Assembly: GCF_018130385.1 (NCBI RefSeq)
Contig: NZ_JAFCLU010000001.1
Coordinates: 124,001-188,000, forward strand
Reading direction: 5' to 3'
DNA length: 64,000 nucleotides
Origin: Bradyrhizobium sp. AUGA SZCCT0283
Lineage (GTDB): Bacteria > Pseudomonadota > Alphaproteobacteria > Rhizobiales > Xanthobacteraceae
The translations under genes were made by a program, and so were the position numbers. The notes beneath the pieces were generated by a model. It had not been told where the DNA came from. It did not search any database and saw only the letters and a list, made by a program, of their open reading frames with translations. Every line of letters starts with the position of its first letter. Positions within the stretch are counted from its first letter, which is position 1. Of the stretch, positions 27,885 to 36,780 are shown piece after piece.

Positions 27885-29576
27885 TCAGCCCGCCGCCGGC
27901 AATACCGTCTCAGTCTGCGTGGCCCACGGCCGATCCGGCGACGCCAGCCCGATCAGGCGGCCCTGGATGTAATCGCAGCCCCATTCGCGCAGCATCACGG
28001 CGGCTTCCTCGTCCTGCACCCATTCCGCCACCGTCTTGATCTGCAGGCGATTCGCCAGATCGATCAGGGTATGCACGAAGGCGCGATCGTCCGCGGAGCG
28101 TGCGATGTTCTGCACGAAGGCGCCGTCGATCTTCACGATATCGACGCCGAGCTTGCGCAAATTCCGGAATGAAGTGTAGCCGGCGCCGAAATCGTCGATC
28201 GCGATCTGGCTGCCGAAATTTTTCAGTCGCGTGATGAAGCCTCTGATGTCGTCGATATCCTGGATCGCAACCGTCTCGGTGATTTCGACGATCAGCCGCT
28301 CGCCGGCGCCGGGATGCGCCTGCATCAGCGATTCGATCGAAGTCCACCAGTCCGGGTCCATGGTGGTGTCGGGCGAAATATTGAGGCTGAGCCGCACGTT
28401 CGGCGACGCCGCAAGTTCGGCAACCGCGAGTTCCAGCACGCGGTGGTCGACCAGCCGGATCAGGCCCAATCGCTCAGCGACCGGAACGATATCGGGTGCC
28501 AGCAGCGCCTGCCCATCCGCCTGCTCCATCCGCACCAGGCACTCATAGAACGCCGGCTGCCGCGAGCGTGCTTCGACCACCGGCTCGAACGCCGCGACGA
28601 TCCGGCGCTCGTTGAGCGCGGTGACGATCTCGTCGGTGACGCGGATGTTGACGCGGCGCTGGGCATCGCGTTCGACATTCGGACGCCACAGCGCGAACGA
28701 TCCGGCGCGGCGGCGCTTGGCGCCATCGAGTGTTTCCTGGGCGCGATTGATGGCTTCATCGGCATTGCGGGCATAGCGCGGGATGGTGATCGCGCCGATC
28801 GAGGCCGTCACCGAGACCGGGCCGGATTTGGTCGGGATCACCGTGTCGCGGATCCCTGCCAGAAAGCGCTCGGCCGCGGTATTGGTGTCGTCGACGGTGC
28901 AGTTCCGCAAGATCAGCCCGAACTTGTTGCCGGAGAACCGGCCGAGCACGTCGCCACCGCGCAGCTTGGCGCGGACGCGTTTTCCGACCTCGGCGATCAC
29001 GGCGTCCGCTACGTCGAAGCCAAAGGCGTCGTTGACGCGCGCCAGATGATCGATGCCGATCAGCATGAAGGCGGAGGACGATCGCAAACGCATGGTTTCT
29101 TCGATGGTTTCCGCCAGCGCCGCGACGAGATGGGTGCGATTGAGTTCACCGGTCAGCGGGTCGTGCCGCGAAAGCCGCATGAGCTGTTCGTCGCGGGCGT
29201 GGCGCTCGTTGTTGACACGGACGATGCCTTGCGCCCGCACCGGCGTACCGTCGGGCCCTGCAAACCAGCAACCGGTCTCCTCGATCCAGATCAAGGGCGC
29301 GGAGGCCGCGGCCCGTACGCCATATTCGATCCGGTAGGCGACGCCTTCGCCGCCCCGCGCCGGCGCCGATCGAGCGAGCGCCTCCGTCCGGACCGAACGG
29401 GAGGGCTCGATCAGCCTGGCGAAGGCGGAACCGCTGGCCAGCGCCTCCGCCGGAATATCGGTGAAGACCGCGCCGGCATTGTCGCTCCAGACGATGGTGT
29501 CCGCTGTCAGGTCCCAGAGGAAGGCCGCCTGACCTAGCGAGGCAAGGATGCTGGAGGCTTGCGGGACAGGGAGCAT
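27885..29576 (-). CDS. PAS-GGDEF-EAL protein; probable c-di-GMP phosphodiesterase with degenerate GGDEF
   Basis: A 563-residue soluble signalling protein. A PAS-like region (about 5-125) precedes a GGDEF domain whose active motif is SGNKF (215-219), so cyclase activity is unlikely. The EAL domain (about 310-550) has ECL at 345-347 in place of EAL, LNIS (Asn), EITET (Glu), DDFGAGYTS and VKIDG (Lys), plus AEWV and QGRLIG. The metal-binding residues look intact, so c-di-GMP hydrolysis is plausible. It lies convergent to the ABC exporter genes. Confidence 0.88.
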   Translation of the reverse strand: MLPVPQASSILASLGQAAFLWDLTADTIVWSDNAGAVFTDIPAEALASGSAFARLIEPSRSVRTEALARSAPARGGEGVAYRIEYGVRAAASAPLIWIEETGCWFAGPDGTPVRAQGIVRVNNERHARDEQLMRLSRHDPLTGELNRTHLVAALAETIEETMRLRSSSAFMLIGIDHLARVNDAFGFDVADAVIAEVGKRVRAKLRGGDVLGRFSGNKFGLILRNCTVDDTNTAAERFLAGIRDTVIPTKSGPVSVTASIGAITIPRYARNADEAINRAQETLDGAKRRRAGSFALWRPNVERDAQRRVNIRVTDEIVTALNERRIVAAFEPVVEARSRQPAFYECLVRMEQADGQALLAPDIVPVAERLGLIRLVDHRVLELAVAELAASPNVRLSLNISPDTTMDPDWWTSIESLMQAHPGAGERLIVEITETVAIQDIDDIRGFITRLKNFGSQIAIDDFGAGYTSFRNLRKLGVDIVKIDGAFVQNIARSADDRAFVHTLIDLANRLQIKTVAEWVQDEEAAVMLREWGCDYIQGRLIGLASPDRPWATQTETVLPAAG

Positions 29577-29809
29577 CAGGACGCCTCGATTCGGGACACC
29601 GCCGGGGTGATTCCCATGGCCTTGAGGATAGTGGCGCTATCGAGCGCAAGGCTAGGCCAAGTTCATAAATAATCCGGAAACCACGTTTCACGGACTTCCC
29701 GGGCCTGGCGGGAACGAAACGGGAGGAAGCGGCATAGGCCTTGCGAGGTCAGATCGCAGTGGGGGCGTAACGTCCCAAAACGTGACAGTTTAGCCGGTTA
29801 CGGTGTGCG

Positions 29810-30094
29810 ATGCTGGATACCGATCGATCAGACGAAATCTTGGACGGCGAGTTCGTCAACCTCGACGAGCCGGCCGGCGCCGAGCTGGTGCCGGTGACCC
29901 AGTCCGTGCACTGGTCGCCGAGACCGGCGCCGCGGCCCGATCCAACCTTCGTCGCGCAGCTGATCGCGACCGCCGACCGGGCGCCGCAAACCCGCAGCCT
30001 GCGGCGGGCTTCGCTGGCGGATGCGCAGACGGCCTACGGCGCCAGCCAGATCCGGCGTTGCTGCACCGGCTTCCGGACGCGACAAATCATTTAG
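29810..30094 (+). CDS. Small hypothetical protein
   Basis: A 94-residue protein with no domain I can name. An acidic N-terminus (MLDTDRSDEILDGEFVNLDE) leads to a Pro/Arg-rich middle. The block DPTFVAQLIATA, PQTRSLRRAS, DAQTAY resembles a short module I associate with Bradyrhizobium small proteins. It is followed directly by tandem hairpins, as expected of a real transcription unit. No strong ribosome-binding site is seen. Confidence 0.6.
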   Translation: MLDTDRSDEILDGEFVNLDEPAGAELVPVTQSVHWSPRPAPRPDPTFVAQLIATADRAPQTRSLRRASLADAQTAYGASQIRRCCTGFRTRQII

Positions 30095-30099
30095 AGCTT

Positions 30100-30143
30100 C
30101 GGTTCTGATGGAATCAGAACCGTTTCCACCTCGCTGGAAAACG
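30100..30143. terminator. Tandem hairpins after the small gene
   Basis: Hairpin one is CGGTTCTGAT/ATCAGAACCG (30100-30122) with a 3-nt loop. Hairpin two is CGTTTCCA/TGGAAAACG (30121-30143) with one bulge. They lie between convergent genes and look like a terminator or a palindromic repeat. Confidence 0.6.
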
Positions 30144-30150
30144 CTATGAA

Positions 30151-30840
30151 TCAGCGTTGAGGCGTATCCGGCTTGTCCGGCGAGGGCTGGGGGCCGCTGC
30201 CCGGCTGTATTCCCGGCGACGGGACTTCCGGTGACGATGCTTCCAGGGAAGGCGTTTTCGGCGAGGCCGCCTCGGGCGCGACGGCGGGCTGTGCCGGTTT
30301 CGGTTCGGGGTGATCCTGCAGCACGGATTCGGCGACAGATGTTGCCGCCGGTACCGACGGCGCAGCAGGCGCGGGTGGTGCCGCCGGCGCGGGTTCAGGT
30401 TCGGGCGCGGCCGCCGGAGCCTCGACTTTTTCCGCGCCTTTTGGCGCAGGCGCGGCCGCTACCGCAACGACACGGCGCCGCGTTCGCAAGGCGAGGCCGG
30501 AGAGGAAATCCACCAGCGACAGCACCGTCATCAGGAAATAGGTCGAGGTGCCGAACTTCGGCCACAGCAGGAATTCGGCCGCCGCCGCCCCGAACACGAT
30601 CAGCGACAGCAGGTGGTCGGTCAGATATTTCGCACCCGGGCGCGCGCCCTTGATGACTTCGGCCAGCAGCAACAGGATGGCGAGCGTAAGGAGCATGTCG
30701 CTCAGCGTCACCGTCCATTCCGCACCCGACATCAACGTCAGCTTGAGATCCAGCGGATCGGTGAACGAAACGCCGGGCATCAGGAAGACGATGATGTTGT
30801 AGATCGCGAGCGGAATCAGAAGCAGCGGAAAACCGACCAT
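30151..30840 (-). CDS. Hypothetical membrane protein with Pro/Ala/Glu-rich C-terminus
   Basis: A 229-residue protein. Four hydrophobic segments lie at about 3-22, 45-63, 76-92 and 98-115 (FPLLLIPLAIYNIIVFLMPG first). The C-terminal half is low-complexity, with repeated PxPAxP and SLEASSPEVPSPG patterns, and probably cytoplasmic and disordered. No function is recognised. It is transcribed in the same direction as rpmF and mtgA upstream. Confidence 0.75.
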   Translation of the reverse strand: MVGFPLLLIPLAIYNIIVFLMPGVSFTDPLDLKLTLMSGAEWTVTLSDMLLTLAILLLLAEVIKGARPGAKYLTDHLLSLIVFGAAAAEFLLWPKFGTSTYFLMTVLSLVDFLSGLALRTRRRVVAVAAAPAPKGAEKVEAPAAAPEPEPAPAAPPAPAAPSVPAATSVAESVLQDHPEPKPAQPAVAPEAASPKTPSLEASSPEVPSPGIQPGSGPQPSPDKPDTPQR

Positions 30841-30975
30841 GGGTATCGCGCCTTGCTAGGAAAACCGGAATGTCCCCGGGCGAAGCCTCGCTTCACCGTG
30901 TGGAACCGTTGGCCCACTCGTTGGCCAAATTCGGGCAGACGCCGCGAAAAGCGGCGCCTTATCCCCCGAACCCGA

Positions 30976-31158
30976 TCAGGATTCCTTCTTTTTCAGCACC
31001 TGCCGGCCCTTGTACATGCCGGTCTTCAGGTCGAGGTGGTGCGGACGGCGCAGTTCGCCGGAATCCTTGTCCTCGGCATAGGTCGGCTTCTTCAGCGCGT
31101 CCGCCGAGCGGCGCATGCCACGCCGCGAGGGCGATGTTTTTCTTCTGGGAACGGCCAT
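30976..31158 (-). CDS. rpmF: 50S ribosomal protein L32
   Basis: A 60-residue L32. The N-terminus [20 protein letters not shown] and the [14 protein letters not shown] end are diagnostic. The four-cysteine zinc motif found in some L32 proteins is absent, as is usual in alphaproteobacteria. It is a very small gene between mtgA and a membrane protein gene on the same strand. Confidence 0.97.
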   Translation of the reverse strand: MAVPRRKTSPSRRGMRRSADALKKPTYAEDKDSGELRRPHHLDLKTGMYKGRQVLKKKES

Positions 31159-31309
31159 AACGGTCCTCTAGGGGTGTTGTCGGAGGCATCGTCCAAAACC
31201 GGACGGCCCAGCGCTGCGCGCGGCCTGCGATGCCGATAAGGCCGCGCTTATAGAGGATGGGATGGCGTAAAGCTAGGCCAGCTTGCGGTTAAAGGGGCCG
31301 AAAATTGGC

Positions 31310-32053
31310 TCAAAAAGCACGATTTTCGCTCCAGCAGCGCTGTATTGCGCCCGCCCGCGCCATATAGGTCCCGGCCAGACGGCGTACCCCGGGGCCGGGA
31401 TTGCGGGCGCTGCGCCTGACAGGATTGGGCAGGATCGCCGCCAGCAAGGCGGCCTCGCGCGCCGAAAGCGTCGCGGCCGAGCGGCCGAACGCATACATCG
31501 ACCCGGCCTCCGCCCCGAACTGCCCGGACGGGCCGAGCTCGGCGATGTTGAGGTAGATTTCCAGGACCCGCTGCTTGGGCAGCATGAGATCGATCCACAT
31601 CGCCAGCGGCAGTTCCAGCGCCTTGCGGACCACGCTGCGGCCCGGCCACAGGAACAGATTCTTGGCCACCTGCTGGGTGATGGTCGAGCCTCCGCGGGCG
31701 GGCTCACCGTCCTCGGCATCGTCGATCGCATCCTGCAACGCGCCCCAATCGACCCCGCGATGGCTGCAGAATTTGGCGTCTTCGGAGCCCACCACCGATC
31801 GCGGCAGGTAGGGCGACATCGCGTTGAAATCGACCCATTGCCGGGACACCGGCGCGCCCTTGAGCCAGCGCCAGACCATCAGCGCCGACACCGGATGGCC
31901 GGTTCGGTAGAACGGCGTCACCAGATAAGGCAGCAACAGCACCGCGAGCAGGATCAGCAGCAAAATTCGGACAATGCGCAAATTGGATGCTTCCGGTTCA
32001 GCCCAGGCCGGCCCGGGGCCGGTGAACAGGCCCCACCCACGTGACATCTCCAT
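31310..32053 (-). CDS. mtgA: Monofunctional biosynthetic peptidoglycan transglycosylase MtgA
   Basis: MtgA polymerises lipid II into glycan strands at the inner membrane. About 247 residues. One N-terminal helix ([19 protein letters not shown]) anchors the GT51 domain, which shows [13 protein letters not shown] (catalytic Glu), [20 protein letters not shown] and [13 protein letters not shown]. Several ATGs exist; 32053 is the best fit because the frame further upstream overlaps the divergent ispA-like gene. The start is uncertain by a few codons. Confidence 0.92.
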   Translation of the reverse strand: MEMSRGWGLFTGPGPAWAEPEASNLRIVRILLLILLAVLLLPYLVTPFYRTGHPVSALMVWRWLKGAPVSRQWVDFNAMSPYLPRSVVGSEDAKFCSHRGVDWGALQDAIDDAEDGEPARGGSTITQQVAKNLFLWPGRSVVRKALELPLAMWIDLMLPKQRVLEIYLNIAELGPSGQFGAEAGSMYAFGRSAATLSAREAALLAAILPNPVRRSARNPGPGVRRLAGTYMARAGAIQRCWSENRAF

Positions 32054-32159
32054 GATATTTCGGGAGTTTTCCAGCGCTTTTGTGACGGACGTCATGGAAT
32101 TGACGAAGCCTTTGCCATCAACGATTGTCCGGGCCAAATTTGATCTGGAGCTATTCTTA

Positions 32160-33080
32160 ATGACGACCGCCACCGCCGATTTTGCCAAACGCCTGGACCA
32201 GACCGCGGACGATACCGAAGCGCTGCTGGCAAAGCTGCTCTCCGACACGCTCTTGCCGGACGAGATCGCACGTCCGAAGCGGCTGATGGACGCCATGCGC
32301 TATTCCAGCCTCAACGGTGGAAAGCGACTGCGCCCTTTTCTGGTGGTCGAAAGCTCGGCCGTGTTCGGTGTTCCGCGCGAGGCCGCCCTTTTGGTCGGCG
32401 CGGCACTGGAATGCATCCATTGCTATTCCCTGATCCATGACGACCTGCCGGCGATGGACAACAGCGACCTGCGCCGCGGCCGGCCCACCCTGCACAAGAA
32501 TACCGACGACGCCACCGCGATCCTCGCCGGCGACGGACTGTTGACACTGGCGTTCGACATCGTCACCCGTGACGAGATCCATAAGGACGCCACCGTGCGC
32601 CTATTGCTGACGCGGGCGCTGGCGCGCGCCTCCGGCATCGGCGGCATGGTCGGCGGCCAGATCCTGGACCTCGCGGGCGAGGGGCGGTTCGGCGACCGCG
32701 AACCGGTCGACGTGGCACGGGTGCAGCAGATGAAGACCGGCGCGCTGTTGCGTTATGGCTGCATCGCAGGTGCGATCCTCGGCCAATCCTCGCAGAAGGA
32801 ATACCAGGCGCTCGACGATTACGGCCGCGCGCTTGGCGAGGCCTTCCAGATCGCCGACGATCTGCTCGACGTCGAGGGCGACGCCGCGGCGCTCGGCAAG
32901 CAGACCGGGCAGGATGCGGCGCTCGGCAAGACCACCTTCGTCACCCAGCTCGGTATTGACGGCGCCAAGCAGCGCGTGCGCGATCTGCTGGCGCGCGCCG
33001 ATTCAGCACTTTCGATCTTCGGGGCGAAGGGCGACGTATTGCGGGCAGCCGCACGGTTCGTCGCGGAGCGCAAGAACTAG
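32160..33080 (+). CDS. ispA: Polyprenyl synthetase (farnesyl/geranylgeranyl diphosphate synthase)
   Basis: A 306-residue trans-prenyltransferase that elongates allylic diphosphates with IPP. The first aspartate motif is DDLPAMD (94-100), with the two-residue insert typical of bacterial type II FPP synthases, followed by [15 protein letters not shown] binds IPP and the second aspartate motif is DDLLD. Product length (C15 or C20) cannot be fixed by eye. The ATG at 32160 gives the family start; upstream codons overlap the divergent mtgA. Confidence 0.9.
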   Translation: MTTATADFAKRLDQTADDTEALLAKLLSDTLLPDEIARPKRLMDAMRYSSLNGGKRLRPFLVVESSAVFGVPREAALLVGAALECIHCYSLIHDDLPAMDNSDLRRGRPTLHKNTDDATAILAGDGLLTLAFDIVTRDEIHKDATVRLLLTRALARASGIGGMVGGQILDLAGEGRFGDREPVDVARVQQMKTGALLRYGCIAGAILGQSSQKEYQALDDYGRALGEAFQIADDLLDVEGDAAALGKQTGQDAALGKTTFVTQLGIDGAKQRVRDLLARADSALSIFGAKGDVLRAAARFVAERKN

Positions 33081-33097
33081 GGCAGTAAAGGCAGCGG

Positions 33098-33778
33098 ATG
33101 AGCAAGGAATTCGAAGAGCACCTTGTTCGGTTCCGCAATCTGCCGCTGCCGGTTCGCGTGGTTTACGGGAGGCCACGCACTTTCATCGCGCTCGCGGTTG
33201 GCGTCATCGCGTTCCTGTTGCTGCCCGGCACGCTGCGGCTGCCGACGCGGCTTGTCGTCGGCTGGGACGTATTCACCGCACTGTACCTCGTGCTCGCCTA
33301 TATCATGATGCTGCGCTGTGACGTCGCCCACATAAGGCGCAGTGCGGTGTTGCAGGACGACGGGCGTTTCCTGTTGCTGCTGTTGACCGCGCTCGGCGCC
33401 TTTGCGAGCCTCGCCGCCATCGTGATCGAGCTCGGCGCTTCGAAGGGCAACCCGGCCGGGCTGATCCTGGCCACGGTGACGATCGTGCTGTCATGGGCGA
33501 CCGTTCACACCGCCTTCTCGCTGCACTACGCGCACGAGTTCTACCGCGCCGGCAAGCCCGGCGGCCTGCAATTTCCGAGCGGCGACACGCATGTCGAGGC
33601 CGATTACTGGGACTTCGTCTATTTCTCGTTCGTGATCGGCATGACCGCGCAGGTTTCCGACGTTGGCATCACCGACAGGGGCATCCGCCGCACCGCGACC
33701 GTGCACGGCATCATCTCGTTCGTCTTCAACACCGCGCTGATCGCGTTAATGGTCAATATTGCCGGGAGTGCGATCTGA
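33098..33778 (+). CDS. DUF1345 domain-containing membrane protein
   Basis: A 226-residue membrane protein with about five helices (FIALAVGVIAFLLLPG, YLVLAYIMML, FLLLLLTALGAFASLAAIV, ILATVTIVLSWATVHTAFSL and FVFNTALIALMVNIA). The DUF1345 signature is visible as THVEADYWDFVYFSFVIGMT followed by AQVSDV. It lies 17 bases after the prenyl synthase gene. The function is unknown. Confidence 0.87.
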   Translation: MSKEFEEHLVRFRNLPLPVRVVYGRPRTFIALAVGVIAFLLLPGTLRLPTRLVVGWDVFTALYLVLAYIMMLRCDVAHIRRSAVLQDDGRFLLLLLTALGAFASLAAIVIELGASKGNPAGLILATVTIVLSWATVHTAFSLHYAHEFYRAGKPGGLQFPSGDTHVEADYWDFVYFSFVIGMTAQVSDVGITDRGIRRTATVHGIISFVFNTALIALMVNIAGSAI

Positions 33779-33866
33779 CTCCCTGTCGGCCCGGCCTTGG
33801 ATCGGTCCACACAGTCAAGACAGAGATGAGCCCGGCCCCAGCGTGTTCGATAACACGCGGCTGTTG

Positions 33867-35633
33867 CTATGGGCACACTCCCGACATTATGGCCTGGTAT
33901 GAGTTGCAACCCAGCGCACGTTCCTGGCCGGTAAGCGGCCGGCCTGTGGACGACAGCCCTGGACCAGTCGGTGTTTGAGAACGCCTGACGATAACTTGCT
34001 TGGGTTCCGGAACTTGCCTTGCTTCGGGAACGCGCCTTGCTTCCGGCCTGTCGCGCCTTGCCACCGGCTTTTTGGCGCGGCGCTTCTCGCATTCATTGTC
34101 GTCGTTGAGGAACGAGCCTTCGGCACAGGTGATCTTGGTGCAGCGTTCGCCATCGGCCCGGAAGCCGTGTTCGCAGACCAGCGGGCACACCCGTGATGAT
34201 TTCAGCTTGATCGTATCGAGCGTATCGACGCTGGCGACCTTGGTGTCGAGCCTGGTTCCGGCATAGCGGTTGAACTGCGTCAGCGACCGCTGCGAGGCGC
34301 TGTTCCAGTTGCCATCGGCGCTGCCGGTCAGGCAGCCGACGCGGCGCAGTTCGTCCTGCACCGACTTGGTTACGTCGGCTTGCGGCGGCCCCGCGGCGAG
34401 CGCGGCAACGTTCACCGCCTTGTCAGCCGGAGCTGGAGCGGACGCATTGTCGGCGGCGGCGCTTTCGGCGGTGGCGCGCTTCTGTTCGGCCGCGGCCGCC
34501 TGGTCCTGCGCCACCTGCTTGGCCTTTTCAGCCGCGATGCGCGCCTGCTCGGCGGCTTTGGCTTCCGCTTCGGCTTTTACCTGCTGCGACTTCTGGGCGC
34601 CCTCGGCGGCGAGCCGCGCCCGCTCCTGCTCGGCCAGCCGCGCTTTTTCAGTCGCGGCGACGCGCGTTTCCTCGGCGGCGATCTTGTCGAGCTGAAGCTT
34701 GGCAAGGCTGGCGTAGAAGCCATCGGGATATTGCGCGAGGAAGGCGTTGAGCGCGCTCTTGTTGCCGATCTGCAGGGCGAGTTCGTAATCGCGGCGGGCT
34801 TCGGCCTGCGCGCTGGGGGCGGGTGCCGCAGGGGCCGCCGCCGGGCGAGGCGCCGGCACCAGCGGCACGTCTTCACCGCCGAGCGACCCATACACAAAGG
34901 GTTCCTGTCGATTGTTGGTGGTCTTGAGCACCTCATCGCGGACAAAACCGAACGCGCGGCGCACGTCGAGCCCCGGCTTCGTCAGATGGTGCGACAGCGC
35001 CGCCGTGAACGGGCTGTTCTTGCCGTCACCGTCGGCCGCGGTGGACCCGGCCTTGGCCGAATAGGCGATCAGGACGTTCGGGCTGGTCGGTTCGACCTTG
35101 GCCAGGCCCTGCCCGATCGCGCGCGAAGCGACCGTGCGCTTCATGGTCCGGGCGAACGGATTGTCGCGGCAGGCGTCGAGAATCACCAGGCGGAGTTTTT
35201 TGGCCGGCTCGATCGCGATCAGGATGCGGTCGAGCGAGAGGCCCTCGTCATAGATGTCGGTGTCGCGTTCCAGCCGCGCATCGACCGGGATCAGGTAGTT
35301 CCCGCCATCCACCTCGATGCCGTGGCCGGCGTAATAGACCACCGCGATATCGGCATCGCGGGCACGATCGGCGAAATCGCGCAGCGCGCGACGGGTCTCG
35401 GCCGCCGGCAAGTCGCGGCGGGAATCGACGACGTCGAAGCCGGCGTCCTTTAGCGTCGACGCGATCTTGGCACTGTCGTTAACCGGATTGGCCAGCGGCG
35501 CGACATTCTGGTAGTTGGAATTGCCGAGCACCAGCGCCACGCGCTTTTCGGCAAAGGCCGGCTCGCTCACCAGCAGGAAGGCGGCGGCTGCAAGCGCCCA
35601 TTGGCGCAATTTTAGCGATCCTGACATCATCAT
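33867..35633 (-). CDS. Secreted caspase-family (C14) peptidase, orthocaspase-like
   Basis: A 588-residue protein. A signal peptide (about 1-28, ending AFA) is followed by a C14 domain with KRVALVLGNSNYQ, catalytic His104 in YYAGHG and Cys155 in ILDACRDNPF. After a Pro/Ala linker comes a Lys/Glu/Ala-rich coiled coil (about 330-400). A peptidoglycan-binding-like segment follows (about 420-470), then a Cys-rich Arg/Pro tail. GGAGGAG precedes a run of three ATGs, so the true start may be 35627. Substrate and compartment role are unknown. Confidence 0.87.
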   Translation of the reverse strand: MMMSGSLKLRQWALAAAAFLLVSEPAFAEKRVALVLGNSNYQNVAPLANPVNDSAKIASTLKDAGFDVVDSRRDLPAAETRRALRDFADRARDADIAVVYYAGHGIEVDGGNYLIPVDARLERDTDIYDEGLSLDRILIAIEPAKKLRLVILDACRDNPFARTMKRTVASRAIGQGLAKVEPTSPNVLIAYSAKAGSTAADGDGKNSPFTAALSHHLTKPGLDVRRAFGFVRDEVLKTTNNRQEPFVYGSLGGEDVPLVPAPRPAAAPAAPAPSAQAEARRDYELALQIGNKSALNAFLAQYPDGFYASLAKLQLDKIAAEETRVAATEKARLAEQERARLAAEGAQKSQQVKAEAEAKAAEQARIAAEKAKQVAQDQAAAAEQKRATAESAAADNASAPAPADKAVNVAALAAGPPQADVTKSVQDELRRVGCLTGSADGNWNSASQRSLTQFNRYAGTRLDTKVASVDTLDTIKLKSSRVCPLVCEHGFRADGERCTKITCAEGSFLNDDNECEKRRAKKPVARRDRPEARRVPEARQVPEPKQVIVRRSQTPTGPGLSSTGRPLTGQERALGCNSYQAIMSGVCP

Positions 35634-35867
35634 GACTCCTCCGGAGCCTTGTACCTTTTTACCACACCGACCTGCCTACCAGAAGCCACAGCCCGGCTTT
35701 GTGAGTTAAGTCACGATCCACGCTGACGTGAATTGTGCCCTCGCTATATCCTTAGTCGGGCCAGCGGCCCGTCGGTTCGGCCATGGCCGGTCCCCTTTTC
35801 CGCCGGGTTCCCGTCCAGATATAAACCTCCGGCGACGAGCATCTATTCCCGGAGCAGCGTGAGCCGC

Positions 35868-36296
35868 TCAACGCGGCACGACATGCTCCCGGTATTGCGG
35901 CAGGTCATCCGTGATCGCGAACCACGATGCCTTGGAGCCGACAAAGATGTGAGCGGTCGGTCGGATCGAGGGATCGTCGACCAGCGTGCCCATGGCGACA
36001 TGGACGAAAGCGCCTTCACGCACCACCGAATAGAGCAGCGAGCCGCATTTCCGGCAATGCGCGTCGTGGCCGGCCTCGTCGCCATAGATCATGAGATCGT
36101 CCTCGCCCTTGGTGACGCTGAATTTGTCGCGCGCGATGCCGGCGAACGGCTTGAACGCCGCACCGGTGGCGCGCCGACAATTCGAGCAATGGCAGTTCAA
36201 GGCGTAGCCGAATTCGTCAGCCACGGCGTAGCTGACCGCACGGCAATAGCATTCTCCGGCAAGAATGCGAGCATTCGATCTTGTTGAACCCGCCAC
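35868..36296 (-). CDS. GFA family protein (glutathione-dependent formaldehyde-activating/CENP-V fold)
   Basis: About 142 residues. Zinc-binding cysteines follow the family order: GECYCRAV, LNCHCSNCRRATG and CRKCGSLLYS. The fold binds two zinc ions. Most members have no proven formaldehyde role. GAGGAG sits 6 bases before a GTG at 36296 and directly touches a TTG at 36302, so GTG is preferred. Confidence 0.85.
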   Translation of the reverse strand: MAGSTRSNARILAGECYCRAVSYAVADEFGYALNCHCSNCRRATGAAFKPFAGIARDKFSVTKGEDDLMIYGDEAGHDAHCRKCGSLLYSVVREGAFVHVAMGTLVDDPSIRPTAHIFVGSKASWFAITDDLPQYREHVVPR

Positions 36297-36398
36297 CTGC
36301 AACTCCTCGCAACCGTGATGAGGTCAGCCTAGCGCAATGAAGCGGTTCGTGGCTTAATTCAGTTCGAACAAATTTTCTTTTCGCCGGGAGGAACCGCC

Positions 36399-36773
36399 GT
36401 GAGTCACGACCGATCGACCGTCGAAGCCGTGGTGAAGAACTATTTCGATGGCCTGTATGAGGGCGATGCCGACAAGCTCGGCGCGATCTTTGACCCCACC
36501 GCCGATTTGCGTTGGCTGGAGAAGGGCGAGTTGCAGGTGCTGACCGTACCGGACTGGCTCGATCGCGTGCGCAAGCGCCCTTCAGCCAAGGCTGAAGGCA
36601 AGCCGCGCGAGGATTTCATCGTCACGATCGACCGCTCCGACGATCAGACCGCCTTCATCAAGGTACGCTGCCAATTGCCGCCGCGCTATTTCACCGATTA
36701 TCTGGTGGCGATGAAACTGCGCGACGGCTGGAAGATCGTCTCGAAATCCTACCGCTACGATTTGCGCGAGTAA
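36399..36773 (+). CDS. NTF2-like / putative lumazine-binding family protein
   Basis: A 124-residue cone-fold protein: VEAVVKNYFDGLYEGDADKL at the start, FDPTADLRW, and a C-terminal YLVAMKLRDGWKIVSKSY. The pattern matches the SnoaL/DUF4440/lumazine-binding group. The start is GTG with GGGAGGAAC about 6 bases upstream. It may be enzymatic or a small ligand binder. The next gene is convergent, 7 bases away. Confidence 0.82.
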   Translation: MSHDRSTVEAVVKNYFDGLYEGDADKLGAIFDPTADLRWLEKGELQVLTVPDWLDRVRKRPSAKAEGKPREDFIVTIDRSDDQTAFIKVRCQLPPRYFTDYLVAMKLRDGWKIVSKSYRYDLRE

Positions 36774-36780
36774 TATCCAT

